64,000 nt of DNA, taken from Ananas comosus (Eukaryota; Streptophyta; Magnoliopsida; Poales; Bromeliaceae). Shown here in pieces: positions 23,906-35,620 of this stretch. The notes below the pieces were generated by a model. It saw only the letters and a list, made by a program, of their open reading frames with translations, was not told the origin of the DNA and did no database searches. The stretch is taken from the NCBI RefSeq assembly GCF_001540865.1, contig NC_033629.1, forward strand, positions 2,503,490 to 2,567,489, in the 5' to 3' direction. The position numbers were made by a program, and so were the translations under genes. The stretch's first letter is position 1, and each line of letters starts with the position of its first letter.

Positions 23906-26900
23906 CTAGTCTGCTTTCTTGCTTGATTTGTCATCAGATTCTTCTGCAGCAGAACTGCTTGCCGAATCATCATTCGCTTTCGATTCGTCGTATGCCAATA
24001 GCTGAAATTCATATAGTTTATAGTTTAATAAACCATGACAAAAATTTTCAAAAAAATAATAAAAAAAAGTGATAATTGTCAGCTCATATAAAGTTTAACT
24101 CCAAGAAAGTAAACTCAGAAAGTATGATGTACAGAACTAACCGGTTTTACTTCACCATTCCACAGGCAGTGAACAGCCACAAAACCAACAACACCAGGCA
24201 CTATGTATAGAAGTGCAGGCTGCGAATGCCAAACGCATGAGTAAAAATGCAGGGAAAACAATCTACAAAATCACGCCGATGAATGCAAATAAGAGCAGTC
24301 ACCTGTGCAGCTTGAAACCAGTTCATCACAATGATTGTGAGGATCAGGCCTGCCGCGTATCCAGCAAATGCACTGTTGAAATAACGATTCTGTTTCCCTC
24401 TCGACACATCAAAGCGCAGAGCTAATGCAACGAAAATACCTGAACATTAATAGGAAATAGTAGTCATAATTTAGAAGATTGCAATATGGATTATGTTTCT
24501 TTAACCAATTATGGCCAAGACAGCATTTTCCAGCGCTAATACTAAATCAGCTAGTTAACAAGTCGACAGAAACAAATATTCTAAGGAATTAATAACCAGC
24601 AAACATAATACGGCTAAAACTTTGATCATATTTATGTTGTATAGAATGATTCTACTTCCTAGCAATAATTCAATTTCATTATTTATTCACTGACTCTACA
24701 TTTAAGATGACTTCCCAATCTGGACAGCTTCTCATTTCTACTGGCTCCTACGAGGATATACTTCATTACGTCTATAAAAAAATGGAGACGAGATTGCTAA
24801 AGTCTCTGCTCTTTGTTGGGTAGAATACGACATCAACTCCAGCAATAGTATTCGACAGAGGGAAGTAAAATAGAAGAAACGGAAAACTGATAAATTTTGT
24901 AGCAACGGCTGATGTAGTTTATACTCTATCCTAGCCCTCAACTTCAATCCTCTCATTCTTACACAGAGAAATATATGCATTCCTCTCAGTTAGATAATAC
25001 AAAACTACTTGTAAGAAGCTACAATTTTTAACAGAGGCAGCCCTAATTGAATATGATTAGGCTTTGTAACAACAAAATTCATAAACACTCACGGAACCTC
25101 CAGAATTTCTAAGAATTCACATCTACTGAAGCAGGACAAGATTACTCAACTTAAAATAAGTTAAATAGTTAGCCACCAAAGAAAGAAAAAAATAATAATA
25201 ATAACAGAAGTAAGTCGTTCTCCAAGAATTAGTACATACCAGGTATTACGATATCACCAAGTCCAAGCATAGAGAATGGACGTGCAGCATCTGCTGTAGG
25301 AAATAAAAGCTGCACAAGAGAAGACAAGTAGATCTCAACCTGCATGCTAATGAACATTGAAGATATTGCAAACCGAGAGTTAAAAAACAAGATGCAAAAA
25401 CTGACCTTTATGGGAGCATCAAAAGATTTAGCAACACTAACCATCACTGGAGTAAAGAATACCCAGAAAATGTCATAGATAAAGAGACCAGCCTACAATT
25501 GAACAAATAGGAAGTCCATAGCTGATCAGAACCTTTTTGTCCAAAAAAAAAAGGAAGAAAAAATGAAACTAGAAGAAAAAAAGAAACTAGCACCGAAATG
25601 AAGAAATATCAGAACAGAAAAAATTATCTAATACAATCTGACATCTCTATGCGATGATAATGATACTTGGGGCCATAGCATGATGATTAGAATGCGCAAT
25701 TGATGAACAAAAACAAGTCTGAGAATGAATAGGCTGGACAGAGGTACCAAATGGACTGCACTCCACAAATGCATAAGCACAAGAATTTATTCATTATCAG
25801 ACAGTTCAAATACATTTACTTGACAAAACTTAAATCTGCAAGAAACACAAAAAGATACTCAGAAAATAAAATATTTCACTGTTGAAGAGATAATTTTGTA
25901 ATTCAGCATACCAAAAGAATGGCACCAGTTTTGAATGATCCTAATGAGAGCATCTCAATTCCCTGTCAAGCAAAAAGAATAAGGCATCAGAAACGGCACC
26001 ACAAAATAGATGTCACTTTCCATCAGAATCAATATATTTGAAACATCATCCTTTTCTAGAGCTATTGAAAGTTAACAACGAAATTCACAACAAGTTCAAA
26101 TGCAAAAAAAAAAGCTATAATAAGTCTGTGTGCATGAACATGAGCAGGTGCACATGTCTACAAATCCGAAAGTGTCTGGGAATGTAGTGAATAGGAGCTT
26201 TTCCTCCTTAATCTATCAGGCAAAATTTTCTCATTTCTAGACAAGTTAAGAGTGGATATTCCTTCTCCTTTTCTTTTAATGTGATTAGCGAGCATGATAA
26301 GTTCCCATATTAGCTCTATGCTCTCTTTCCTTTTACTCTCTGTAATTGTTGAGCGCACTGGAAAGCCACAACCTAGTCCCTAGAAGCACACATATAAATA
26401 TCGCAAATAAGGGAAAATGCCAACAAAAATTTTGATTAAAGCAAGAAAATATATGTTCCTTCTTCCACAAATTTTTCACATATGACACTGTATATCCTAG
26501 AGAGAAACCCATATGTTTTGGTGCACTAGTACAAACAATTCTAAATTTAATGCATCGAAAGCCTCAGAGACGTGATTAAAGCACACAAAGGGTAAATAAT
26601 CATTAGAGTCAATCAACTAAAAATTTGGAGTTGCAAGAAAACCTGAATGCAGAAAGCAATCCCCAAAACATTGTTTGCCAGCCAATGCTTCTTTGAAGCA
26701 TACCATATGCAGAAAAATGTTCCTGGGATGGAAGCAACAACCTGAGACTTCGTGAATTCCACTGAAATAGCTGCATTCAGTTAAGCAATAGACCTAATTA
26801 TTATTGAAATAGGATGACAATGAAATAGAGATGCGCATGACATCAAATCCTTCCAGGTAGTGAAGAAAATATTCAACTTATCAACTTTCACGTAATGCCA

Positions 26901-27936
26901 GTTTGAGAAAAAAAAATCTAGTGCAATTTGAATCCAAGTAATATGCATTATTTGAGACACAAACTCTATCCTGCTCTGATATAATTCTCAAAGCACGAAA
27001 TCAAACATCAGAGGAAGTAAAAAGACTAGGACTTTTCTAATATTTCAGTAACTGAAAGATCTACTAGTCCGTCATTCAGGGGGGAAAAAAGAAGGAAAAA
27101 AATTAAAGGACTTCTCTAATATTTGACTAACTGAAAATTTATTAGGCTACTATCCCTCATTCCGGAAAGGGGGAAAAACACTGAAAGAGAACAAGAGGGG
27201 GAAGAGAATGCTTACAACGAAAAAATGGAATATGCCAAACTATGACATTCTCGTTCCAATCTTTTGGAAGAAAACGCTTAATAGAGGGCAGCAACGTCGC
27301 ACTACACGTGGAAACAAAGTACCAACATTAATAAGCAACAAATTTACTCGACCAACTACTGTATTTTATCACAAAGAATGAAATTGCAGGATCTGGGTCA
27401 AAGAGCAATGACATACGAAAGAGCGATGACTCCAAGAACAAAAAAGTAACATGTCAGAACAGCATTAACCAAATCCTTTGAGAGAAACTTGAAGAGGAGA
27501 AACAGAGAAAGAAGCATGGCACTCCCGACCAAAGGGAAGCGCATAGCATGCTCGTTTGACATAGTCTCCTGCAAAGATTGGAAGTGCTCATCAGCAGTAG
27601 CATAAAATCTAACATACCGATAAAATTGTGAGTAACAGCCAATAAGTGCAATTTGAGAGACAATTCTCACCGACGGCAGAGTTGGCTTCACCGAACGGTA
27701 GCAACCCACATAAACAGTCAGACATGCTGTTAGGATCACATTCAAATTGGGATTCACTTTAACGACAAGCGGAGCTAAGGTTAGAGCTGCAAGAAAGCAA
27801 TAATCTTTACATCAATGTCGAGAATACCATACAACCAACTTCTCATTCTAAGAAAGCACCATTGAACATTTACCAAAATAAGATAAACAATACCTGCAAG
27901 AGCTAAATTAGCAGCACGTTCATGAGTCTTCATCAT
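23906..27936 (-). CDS. SPP: Signal peptide peptidase (presenilin-type intramembrane aspartyl protease)
   Basis: Cleaves remnant signal peptides and other type II segments inside the ER membrane. Eleven coding exons on the minus strand: 27894-27936, 27671-27786, 27417-27568, 27216-27301, 26643-26770, 25912-25962, 25406-25492, 25240-25309, 24303-24439, 24142-24219 and 23906-24001. All borders are GT-AG and the sum is 1,044 nt, or 347 aa, the usual plant SPP length. Catalytic motifs are intact: YD (Asp199, in FIYDIFWVFF), GLGD (Asp240, MLGLGDIVIPG) and PAL (291-293). The multi-pass membrane profile is as expected. The acidic tail ends KKAD, fitting a KKxx ER-retrieval signal. Closely matches plant SPP over its whole length (HAMRFPLVGSAMLLSLFLLF, AKSFDAPIK). 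The start could be either of two adjacent ATGs (27936 or 27933). An intron in the 5' UTR is likely. Fragments of this gene occur in the array at 36-46 kb. Confidence 0.97.
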
Positions 27937-27945
27937 CAGCAACTT

Positions 27946-28545
27946 CTGAGTTGAAAAATAGCAGCAACAAATTTTGTATGCAAGGAAGTTATCTAGACCT
28001 TCTCGTAACTCAAAATGGAGGAAACAGACCTCGACGCTCGCCTACACTACATAGAGATGAAAATTAGGTATTCAAATCCCTCCCTTCTTACGATCTGAGA
28101 ATTAACAACACAGACACGAATCATATACCCTTCAAAGAAGCTGATCTACACCATAACATATGAAAAAGCTTAAATTTATACTAGTCTAGAATGGGGCGGA
28201 ATCAAATTAGTTATATAAATAAGATCACTTGTATTTCTCTATTCCATATTAAATTACCCAAAAAAAGCACCTGTTTCCTAGATCCATCCTCCACAAAAAT
28301 CCAAATCTACATAGGTTCACAAAGATCAAAGGAAAAATCCCTCAAAAAAAAAAAAAACCGAATACACACGCCAAAAGTGGAAAACGTCTGATTAGGGTTT
28401 ACCAAATCTTCCCGGAGTCAACAAAAGCCACCGATCTGGATCCAAAACCCTAATCCCCACGAAGTATTTCGAAGCGCGGAGATCGCGAGGGATTCGATCA
28501 ACAGAGAGAGAGAGAGAGAGAGGAGGGAAAGTAATGGGGCGTTAC
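27946..28545 (-). other. 5' UTR intron of the signal peptide peptidase gene
   Basis: On the minus strand AAG|GTAACG (28545) is a plausible donor and TTTTTCAACTCAG (ending 27946) a plausible acceptor ten bases before the first ATG. The stretch between is AT-rich. Inferred from signals only. Confidence 0.5.
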
Positions 28546-28900
28546 CTTCTTCGTCGAAAGCGTCGAAGGGGTTCGAATCGAGCGAAGAGGAGAAGAGGAT
28601 GCGAACCGCGTGGCAATGTCGAAGGATGGGTAAGTTAGTAGGGGGGTAAGTTAGTAGGGAGAGAGGGCGTAACGTGGACCAGGTCTACCACCGAGACGGA
28701 CCAATTAGAATTTGACATGTGTAGGGCGTCTACCACGTCATCTGAGAGGAAGTGTAGCAAGGAAGGAACACACCAAATCAAACCTCACGAGCGCGTTCGA
28801 CGGCGGCGATCGCCGGAGAAGGTGTGGGAGGTGGAAGCTTCTGGACGATTCGGTCGGAGAGGCGGGATTTTGAAACCCTGGGCGAGAGAGAGGTGCGATA
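28546..28900 (-). promoter_or_regulatory. Leader and promoter region of the signal peptide peptidase gene
   Basis: Probable 5' UTR exon at about 28,546-28,620 followed upstream by GTAACGTGGACCAGGTCTACC...CGGACCAATTAGAATTTGA...CTACCACGTCATCTGAGAGG (28,665-28,755). This block is nearly repeated at 43,210-43,305, upstream of the intact response-regulator-like gene. The TSS is not determined. Confidence 0.5.
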
Positions 28901-28929
28901 GAGTGTGCTGAAATGCAAGCGCGATTTTT

Positions 28930-29700
28930 TTTTTAAATTAATTTTTATTGAATCCGGCTACTATGCTATTATTTTAGTTACTATCGAGTTTTCTGTCCTT
29001 AGGTAATACAATAATACAATAATAAATTATTATAATTATTAATATATTATTTATTTCAGTATTGAACAATAAAAAATTAAAATATAAAAATAAGAATGAA
29101 ATTAAAGTAAATTTCTTTCTAAAAATATTTAAATCTAATAAGTAAAATAAATAAATAAGTATAAAATAAAACAAAAAATCAGTAGATAATATAACTAATA
29201 AAGTATTTAATTCCTAAATTTTAATTAGTGAAGAACAGTAGGTAATTATCAGAAGCAAAAAAAATAAGACAATCAAGACATTCGAAATCAAAACAGATAT
29301 ATTTACACTGTAAAAAATTCAACTACCCATAAATAATCTTAATATTATTATTTTATTATATATAAATTAATTCTTAAAAAATTGTGTGACCTCACACCCT
29401 CAAAATAAGAAAAAGGCCTTCTTTAGTATTGCCAATTCATATATGTTTTGAGGACTAAAGAAAAAATATACAAAATTTAGAATCAAAATTGGCATGCAAA
29501 AAAAGTTAAATAGGCGATGGCATGATAATTTTGTTAATTCTAAAATATTTTTTAACGGTTGCTATTTTATCGCGATGAAATTAAGAGGTTTAAAAAAATT
29601 TATTAACAAAAAAAATGATGGAAAGTTTGGAAAGTACTATACAATTAATCCTAAAAAAATTTGTGGGCCACACAACCCTCTAAAATAAGGGGAGATATTT
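28930..29700. repeat. Duplicated segment shared with 41,000-42,940
   Basis: Blocks such as TTTCTTTCTAAAAATATTTAAA-CTA-TAAGTAAAAT, ATAATTATCAGAAGCA...CATTCGAAATCAAAA and GGCGATGGCATGATAAT-TNGTTAATTCTAAAATAT-TTTTAACNG recur in the same order and orientation at 41,100-41,580 and 42,660-42,940. The second copy has extra insertions, among them the MITE at 42,142. The left end of a family C MITE (CCGGCTACTATGC) is at about 28,955. No gene. Confidence 0.75.
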
Positions 29701-29720
29701 TTTGGATTCCCAATTAGATG

Positions 29721-30060
29721 AAATTTTAATTTTGTTATCTTGACTTTTAAAAAATAAAATTTCTCTATACGATAAAATTTTATATTTAATATAGAGAAAA
29801 ATATAAAAAAAAAGATGTTGACATTTATTAGCTGAAATTTTAATTTTGTTATCTTGACTTTTAAAAAATAAAATTTCTCTATACGATAAAATTTTATATT
29901 TAATATAGAGAAAAATATAAAAAAAAAGATGTTGACATTTATTAGCTGAAATTTTAATTTTGTTATATTGACTATTAAAAAATAAGATTGATTTATATGA
30001 TAAAATTTTATACTTGCTGTAAGCAAAAATAAAAAAAAGTTGTTGAGAAAAAAAAAAGAA
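29721..30060. repeat. 114-bp tandem repeat, three copies
   Basis: Units start at 29,721, 29,835 and 29,949. The first two are almost identical, the third diverges. The long minus-strand open frames over this array (with repeating Phe/Ile/Lys-rich peptide) are produced by the repeat and are not annotated as genes. Confidence 0.9.
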
Positions 30061-30360
30061 GAAGCAAATGAGAGAGACTGAGAGAGAAAGAGTGAGAGAG
30101 AGGAAAAAGAAAAAAAAAAAAAAAGTGGGCCCCATCGGAAGCCCCCCACACCCCCCAACCCAAACTCGGGGAGGCTTCCTTTGGATTCCCAAATAATAAG
30201 TATATGTAAATATTCGTTAGATTATACTATGCAACCAATCATCCACTCAATCTTAGAAAATTACTATCATCCCAACTATACATCTTTTCATCCAACAGTC
30301 GAAAATTCAATAGTACCAAATGCTTAGTACTATTTATAATATAGTAGCACAATTCATTTT
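30061..30360. mobile_element. Purine-rich tract and degraded family C MITE
   Basis: A (GA)n-rich tract, then GTGGGCCCC and CCCCCCACACCCCCC. From about 30,190 the sequence matches the family C MITE interior (TTAGATTATACTATGCAACCAATCATCCACTCAA) and right end (ACTATTTATAATATAGTAGCAC). The matching left end may be the one at about 28,955, which would mean the intervening repeats inserted into the MITE. Confidence 0.55.
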
Positions 30361-30950
30361 TATTTATTTGAGTAACCCATCGGATTTTAATTAATAATTA
30401 ATTAAATTCCTGGCGATCTATCGACTAGTATAAAAAATTTTATGTTTTAAAAAAAATTATTGCCTAGACATCAAATGGTATAAAAATCAAAAGCATATAC
30501 AAATTTATGTTAGATTTATAAAACTAGGCGTAAAAAATTACTTTTTTTTACACGGTCTCTTGGAATGTTATAGAACATATTACATGAATTACTATTTTGA
30601 ATTTTGTTTGATGGATGATGTATATTTTTTTTACAATAATTTGCGAGGGATGGGGCTTAGGTGGTCGTTTAAATCCTAGTTGTCGGGATTGTTCTAAAAA
30701 ATTAAATAGTTTTATAATTAAATAGTTTCACACTTCCTTTTTTACATTAAAAAAATTAAATAGTTTTATAATTTTTGTAAAATCGAATCAGTTTTTTATC
30801 AGAGTTTACAAATTGAGTCTAAATTTGTTAAAGACATTTTTTTTTATTTTTTTAGAAAAAGAAGCTTGAAGCTTGTAATATCAATATCAATATCAATACC
30901 AATGCATTAAAGGGCGAAACCTAAACTGTTTTGACGGTCTCTCCGCAATT
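30361..30950. other. AT-rich intergenic sequence
   Basis: A 36-bp stretch AAAAATTAAATAGTTTTATAATT is duplicated near 30,697-30,775. Nothing else is recognisable. Confidence 0.5.
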
Positions 30951-31850
30951 TCGGTGGAATGGTCCGAACTCCCCCCCTCCCCTGCACCCTCTTCCGTACA
31001 TCTCTCTCTCTCAATTGCACTCCTCACTCTCCCTCTTGGAACCCTATATGCCTAGGGTTCGTACTCTCTACCGCGCAGCCGCCGCTTGCCCTCTCCGGTG
31101 ATCCAGGAATTTAATGCGGCCACGGATCCGTATGGTGCTCAACCGGCGCCTTTTCCATGGCCTCTCTGTGATTTTTGATGGAATGGTCAGAACTTCCCCC
31201 TCCCCTGCACCCCTTTCTGTACAGGTCACTTTCTCTCTTTTCTCTCTGTGTTCAGCAAACCCTTTCGTTCCCCCCTCTCTTTTTCTCTCTGGGCATATGG
31301 CAATTGCCGGGGAACAGAAAAATCTGAGCCTTACTTTTGTAACATGGTAGGTCGACTGGCCATATGGCAATCGCTGTTGCCTTGGGGCATCAGCATGAAA
31401 GAACTAAAAGAAAATAGAAATACACTCTTTGATACAAAGCTGTGATGATGAAACAAACTCCCTGATGGGCCTATTTCTCCTCTAACAACATTTGCCTATG
31501 TTACTTAGTTGCCTTTTTTCATACATTCTTCTTCCATTCCCAATGACATGACAAGTCGACTGGGCATATGGCAATTGCTGCAACCATGGGGCATCAGCAT
31601 GAAAGTACTAAAAGAAAATAAAAATATGATGATAGACAAAGGCCTACTCGTTGGGGTTTGAGCCTCACTTTTGTAACATGACAGGTTGACTGGTTATATG
31701 GCAATTGTTGCAGCCTTGAGGCATCCGTATGAAAGAACTAAAAGAAAATAGAAATATGATGGTAAACAAAGGCCTACTCGCTGGGGGGACAAAAAAATCT
31801 AACCGTTACTTTTGTAACTCGCTGTTCTCTGAAGGATTACAAACAGTTTA
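30951..31850. repeat. Complex imperfect tandem repeats
   Basis: Two nested repeat types. First, GGAATGGTC-GAACT(T)CCCCCTCCCCTGCACCC-TTC-GTACA occurs at about 30,955 and 31,180. Second, a unit built of GACTGG-CATATGGCAAT-GC-GC--CC-TGGGGCATCAGCATGAAAG-ACTAAAAGAAAATA occurs three times (about 31,355, 31,557 and 31,686), with AGCC-TACTTTTGTAACATG between. Short open frames here (for example 31,114-31,350) look like repeat products. A decayed gene cannot be excluded. Confidence 0.6.
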
Positions 31851-32131
31851 TCGTCTTGATTGCATGAAGTTTTAACGAATGCAAATTACTTCTTCTACCA
31901 TCTATATTCTTATTATAGGATTATAATATCGAAAAAACAATGCTTTTTAAGAGTTAACTACTTTTCGTTGTGCTTTTTGTTTTTTTTTTTCATCTTTCTG
32001 CACTTTTTCCTCCTCCCTCTTTTGCCGCAAATTTATTTCCGCTGTTGTTATATTTGGTAGTCTATTTAAAAGTTCTACTATTTTTTGTTTAGTTTCTTTG
32101 TTTTTTTAATTTAGAATAGGTTCACTGCTAT
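31851..32131. other. AT-rich spacer
   Basis: No gene or clear repeat seen. Confidence 0.4.
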
Positions 32132-34906
32132 CTATATCTATATAAATTTATGAATCGAGAGTTCTTATACAAGTGGCGGCAAAGGGAATAGGGGGCAAGC
32201 GCGGGCGCCTGTGCGGGAGCCGGCGAGGCGCGGGCAGGGTGCGCGTGTGAGATTTTTTTTATTTTAATTTTTTTTAGGGATTGAGTTTTTATTAATCCAA
32301 TCTTTTTTTTAATAAAAATTTTAAATATATAATTTTTTATACATAAATTTTAAAATCTAACATATAGAATGGTTGGATAGTACCGTGCTCGCCCCCCGCT
32401 CCCTTCGCACAGGCGGGGCACGCGTGCAAAAATTTTTTAATTTAATTTTTTTAGGGATTTAGCTTTTTTTTTTAATTCAATCTAATTTTTTTTATTATAA
32501 AAATTTTAAATATATAATTTTTCATATGTGAATTTTAAAATCTAACATATAAAATGTTGGATAGTAAAAATAAAATTTTAAAAGATTGAATAGATGATTC
32601 AAAATGATTCATCATTTAGAAAAATTTTATACGATTTTATTTTCATTTTAGTATCAAACTTTAATATTGTATTACAATCTGATAAGCGATTTAATTTTAC
32701 ATCTATAATTTTTGAAATATTCAAAATATGATTGGTCGACTTTTAATTTTAACAATTACACATTATAAGATTTGTTAGATAGTTTAACATATTTTTTCTC
32801 GAATAAAATGACTAATTAAACAAAATCGATCGATGCTCAACTCTATCTTCATTTGGAATAATTACACTTTTGGTTTAGTAAGACTCGTGACAATTGTTCC
32901 AAATATTTTTTTTAAATAAATATTGTGATCAAATTGCTTACACTTTAAGTCTTCAAATTAGTAAGACTTAGTTTGATATTGAAGTCTGTTGCTATTAGAT
33001 AAAATAAAGTTGGGATAAAAGCATCTGCTTCTATGTTCTTCAGTGGAATCGTGAAAAATATATCGTAACCAACTAATCGTGAATATGCGGAACCCAATAT
33101 TACGTACGAAAACAATTTGGGTATTTTCCAATCGTAGTTTCTCACACAAGTAATGCAATCTACTTGCAATCCTAAACAAAACGTTAACCAGTGACAATTG
33201 TTCCAAATATTTTTTAAAACAAATATTGTGATCTAATTGCTTAATTAAATATCATAAATATATATGTATCACTAATTATTAAATATTTTATTAATTATTT
33301 AATATACTGTACGATGTATGAAACATTAATATATACTAGGTGTAAAAAAAGATTTTTTTTTTCTCNTAGATGATTCAAAATGATTCATCATTTAGAAAAA
33401 TTTTATACGATTTTATTTTCATTTTAGTATCAAACTTTAATATTGTATTACAATCTGATAAGCGATTTAATTTTACATCTATAATTTTTGAAATATTCAA
33501 AATATGATTGGTCGACTTTTAATTTTAACAATTACACATTATAAGATTTGTTAGATAGTTTAACATATTTTTTCTCGAATAAAATGACTAATTAAACAAA
33601 ATCGATCGATGCTCAACTCTATCTTCATTTGGAATAATTACACTTTTGGTTTAGTAAGACTCGTGACAATTGTTCCAAATATTTTTTTTAAATACTTTAA
33701 GTCTTCAAATTAGTAAGACTTAGTTTGATATTGAAGTCTGTTGCTATTAGATAAAATAAAGTTGGGATAAAAGCATCTGCTTCTATGTTCTTCAGTGGAA
33801 TCGTGAAAAATATATCGTAACCAACTAATCGTGAATATGCGGAACCCAATATTACGTACGAAAACAATTTGGGTATTTTCCAATCGTAGTTTCTCACACA
33901 AGTAATGCAATCTACTTGCAATCCTAAACAAAACGTTAACCAGTGACAATTGTTCCAAATATTTTTTAAAACAAATATTGTGATCTAATTGCTTAATTAA
34001 ATATCATAAATATATATGTATCATATTATGAATTAATTATTTTAATTATTTAATACTAATATTATTAGCCATTTACTTGGATATAGAGAGAGAGATACAT
34101 TTTTTTATGATGAATGAAGCTAGATCAATTAGACGGCTAGAATTATATAAGAGATAGAACATTCGATCTTAATGGCAATGCCATATTTTAGAAAGGCCCG
34201 ATTGGGATCTATACTCATGTTTTAATTACACCGTACACCGACTCTAAATTATGTGTCAAATATAAATTTATATTATATAGTAAATTATTTAAGTATTTTA
34301 TATTATATTTTATTTTACACTACTGATTACTAAATATTTTATTAATTATTTAATATACTGTACGACGTATGAAGCATTAGTATATACCAGGTGCAAGAAA
34401 AAATTTATTTTCTTTCTTGAAACTATGAGTACATTAAATTAAGCATTCTCTGCACCGAGTGTATATATGCATTGGGTGTTACTTAAAATCTTTTAATAGA
34501 GATTTGAAAGTCTAATTCATTCAATAAAATATAAATTATTAACTTTGTAGGTCATATATGTTTAATTAAATTTTGATATCAAAATATTTATCATCGAATA
34601 TAAGTCGTGATATATAGAATGTTAATATATATCATGTGCATGTAACTTTTTAAGTAAAAAAGTTATTTATAGAACAATTTTCAAAACTATTAAATTTGAT
34701 TATCTTTTAAATAAAGTTGTTAGAATATTATAACTAATCAAAAATTAAGAAAATAATAATAAAATATTATTTTTTGTAATGCACATAACACTATTTGATA
34801 ATATTTTTATCTAGTTATAATTTTTTTTATCTTACAAGTTTAATAATTATATATTTAAATTGATTGAAATATAATCTATACACTGCGAAGCACGGGTCCT
34901 GCACTA
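32132..34906 (+). mobile_element. Helitron-like tract containing a contig-overlap duplication
   Basis: The right end (CACTGCGAAGCACGGGTCCTGCACTAG followed by T) resembles a Helitron 3' terminus, and a TC-beginning stretch near 32,132 (TCTATATCTATATAAATTTATG) could be the 5' end. No Rep/helicase is encoded, so any element is non-autonomous. Inside, 32,594-33,365 and 33,367-34,425 are two copies of one sequence separated by an N. The boundaries are tentative. Confidence 0.35.
32594..34425. repeat. Duplicate pair around the N at 33366
   Basis: 32,594-33,269 matches 33,367-34,023 almost base for base. The first copy has about 25 extra bases near 32,925. The first copy's tail (33,270-33,365) then matches 34,321-34,425, so the second copy has about 300 bp (34,024-34,320) absent from the first. 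This fits two haplotypes or unmerged contig ends. Each copy contains a stretch of about 245 bp bordered by direct repeats of about 50 bp (GTGACAATTGTTCCAAATATTTTTT). Confidence 0.85.
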
Positions 34907-35172
34907 GTTTATTCATGAAGAGGTTTTATTTTTTGTATTTTAGAATCACCTAATTGTAGCTTTCAAGCCACCGTACGTGTAATATTTCAATCACATTTTC
35001 TAATGGCAAAACATGAAAGCAGGTGAACGCTTTAATTATCCATTTTAAGTTGGTGATTCAATTTTGCTTTTGAATGCAACTCTGAAAAAAATACATGCGG
35101 TCCACTGCATCATAGAATTGTGGTGTTTTATTTTCTTAATCAATTTTTATTTGTGTGTGTCTATATATATAT
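34907..35172. other. AT-rich spacer
   Basis: Nothing recognisable apart from a run of TG/TA near 35,150. Confidence 0.4.
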
Positions 35173-35390
35173 AGAATTGAGCTTCTATGCTTTTAAAATT
35201 ACCAAATTATTGGTATTTGTAGATTTTTGGTTTTTGGCTATTAGATTAAGGGATGTACTGTTACAATGGTGTGAAACTTCTAGGGTTGAGTGGGTGGTTG
35301 GTTGAATAATATGATCTAACGGGTGGAAATGATTAAAGGGATAGATCTTGGTAAAATATTTATAAACACCGATTCCATAGCCAGACTATA
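35173..35390. mobile_element. MITE, family C, inverted orientation
   Basis: The reverse complement reads GTCTGGCTATGGAATCGG... then CCGTTAGATCATATTATTCAACCAACCACCCACTCAACCCTAG, matching the interior of the family C elements at 19,025 and 55,938. A (TA)n tract follows at 35,387-35,410. Confidence 0.6.
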
Positions 35391-35409
35391 TATATATATA
35401 TATATATAT

Positions 35410-35620
35410 AGCATAAGCTCGGCCGCATCAGTAGATCTCTAACTCCTACGTCTAGCTGTGAGACTCCAGATAGTCCTATATATAAAATATAACCAAGAGG
35501 TTAAAAGAGTTAAGCATATATAGTAGGACTAGTGTAGTCCTAGGATGGGTGACCCCTTGGAAAGTTGGGACGTCACACCAGCAGTGCGACGCGTGATACG
35601 GATACTTCTTGCGTAAAAAA
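35410..35620 (+). repeat. 5S rRNA-derived fragment (Cassandra-type TRIM LTR or 5S-derived SINE remnant)
   Basis: 35,505-35,575 matches the second half of plant 5S rRNA: GAGTTAAGCAT..., AGTAGGACTAGTGTAGTCCTAGGATGGGTGACC, CTTGGAAAGTTGGGACGT. This corresponds to the 5S core 'AAGTTAAGCGTGCTTGGGC...TACTAGGATGGGTGACCTCCTGGGAAGT'. The first half of 5S is not conserved, so it is not a functional 5S gene. Cassandra retrotransposons carry such sequence in their LTRs, which is the best explanation. No second LTR was found. Confidence 0.6.

Noticed and set aside
29637..30192. Two overlapping minus-strand open frames of about 170 codons
   Set aside because: They lie across the 114-bp tandem repeat and a purine tract; the peptide is repetitive and Phe/Ile/Lys-rich in both frames, as expected from AT-rich repeats.
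32945..33958. Pair of identical 74- and 82-codon minus-strand frames
   Set aside because: Two overlapping frames of one AT-rich stretch, repeated only because the sequence is duplicated around the N at 33366; no family is recognised.
35505..35575. A functional 5S rRNA gene
   Set aside because: Only the second half matches; the first half and proper ends are missing.
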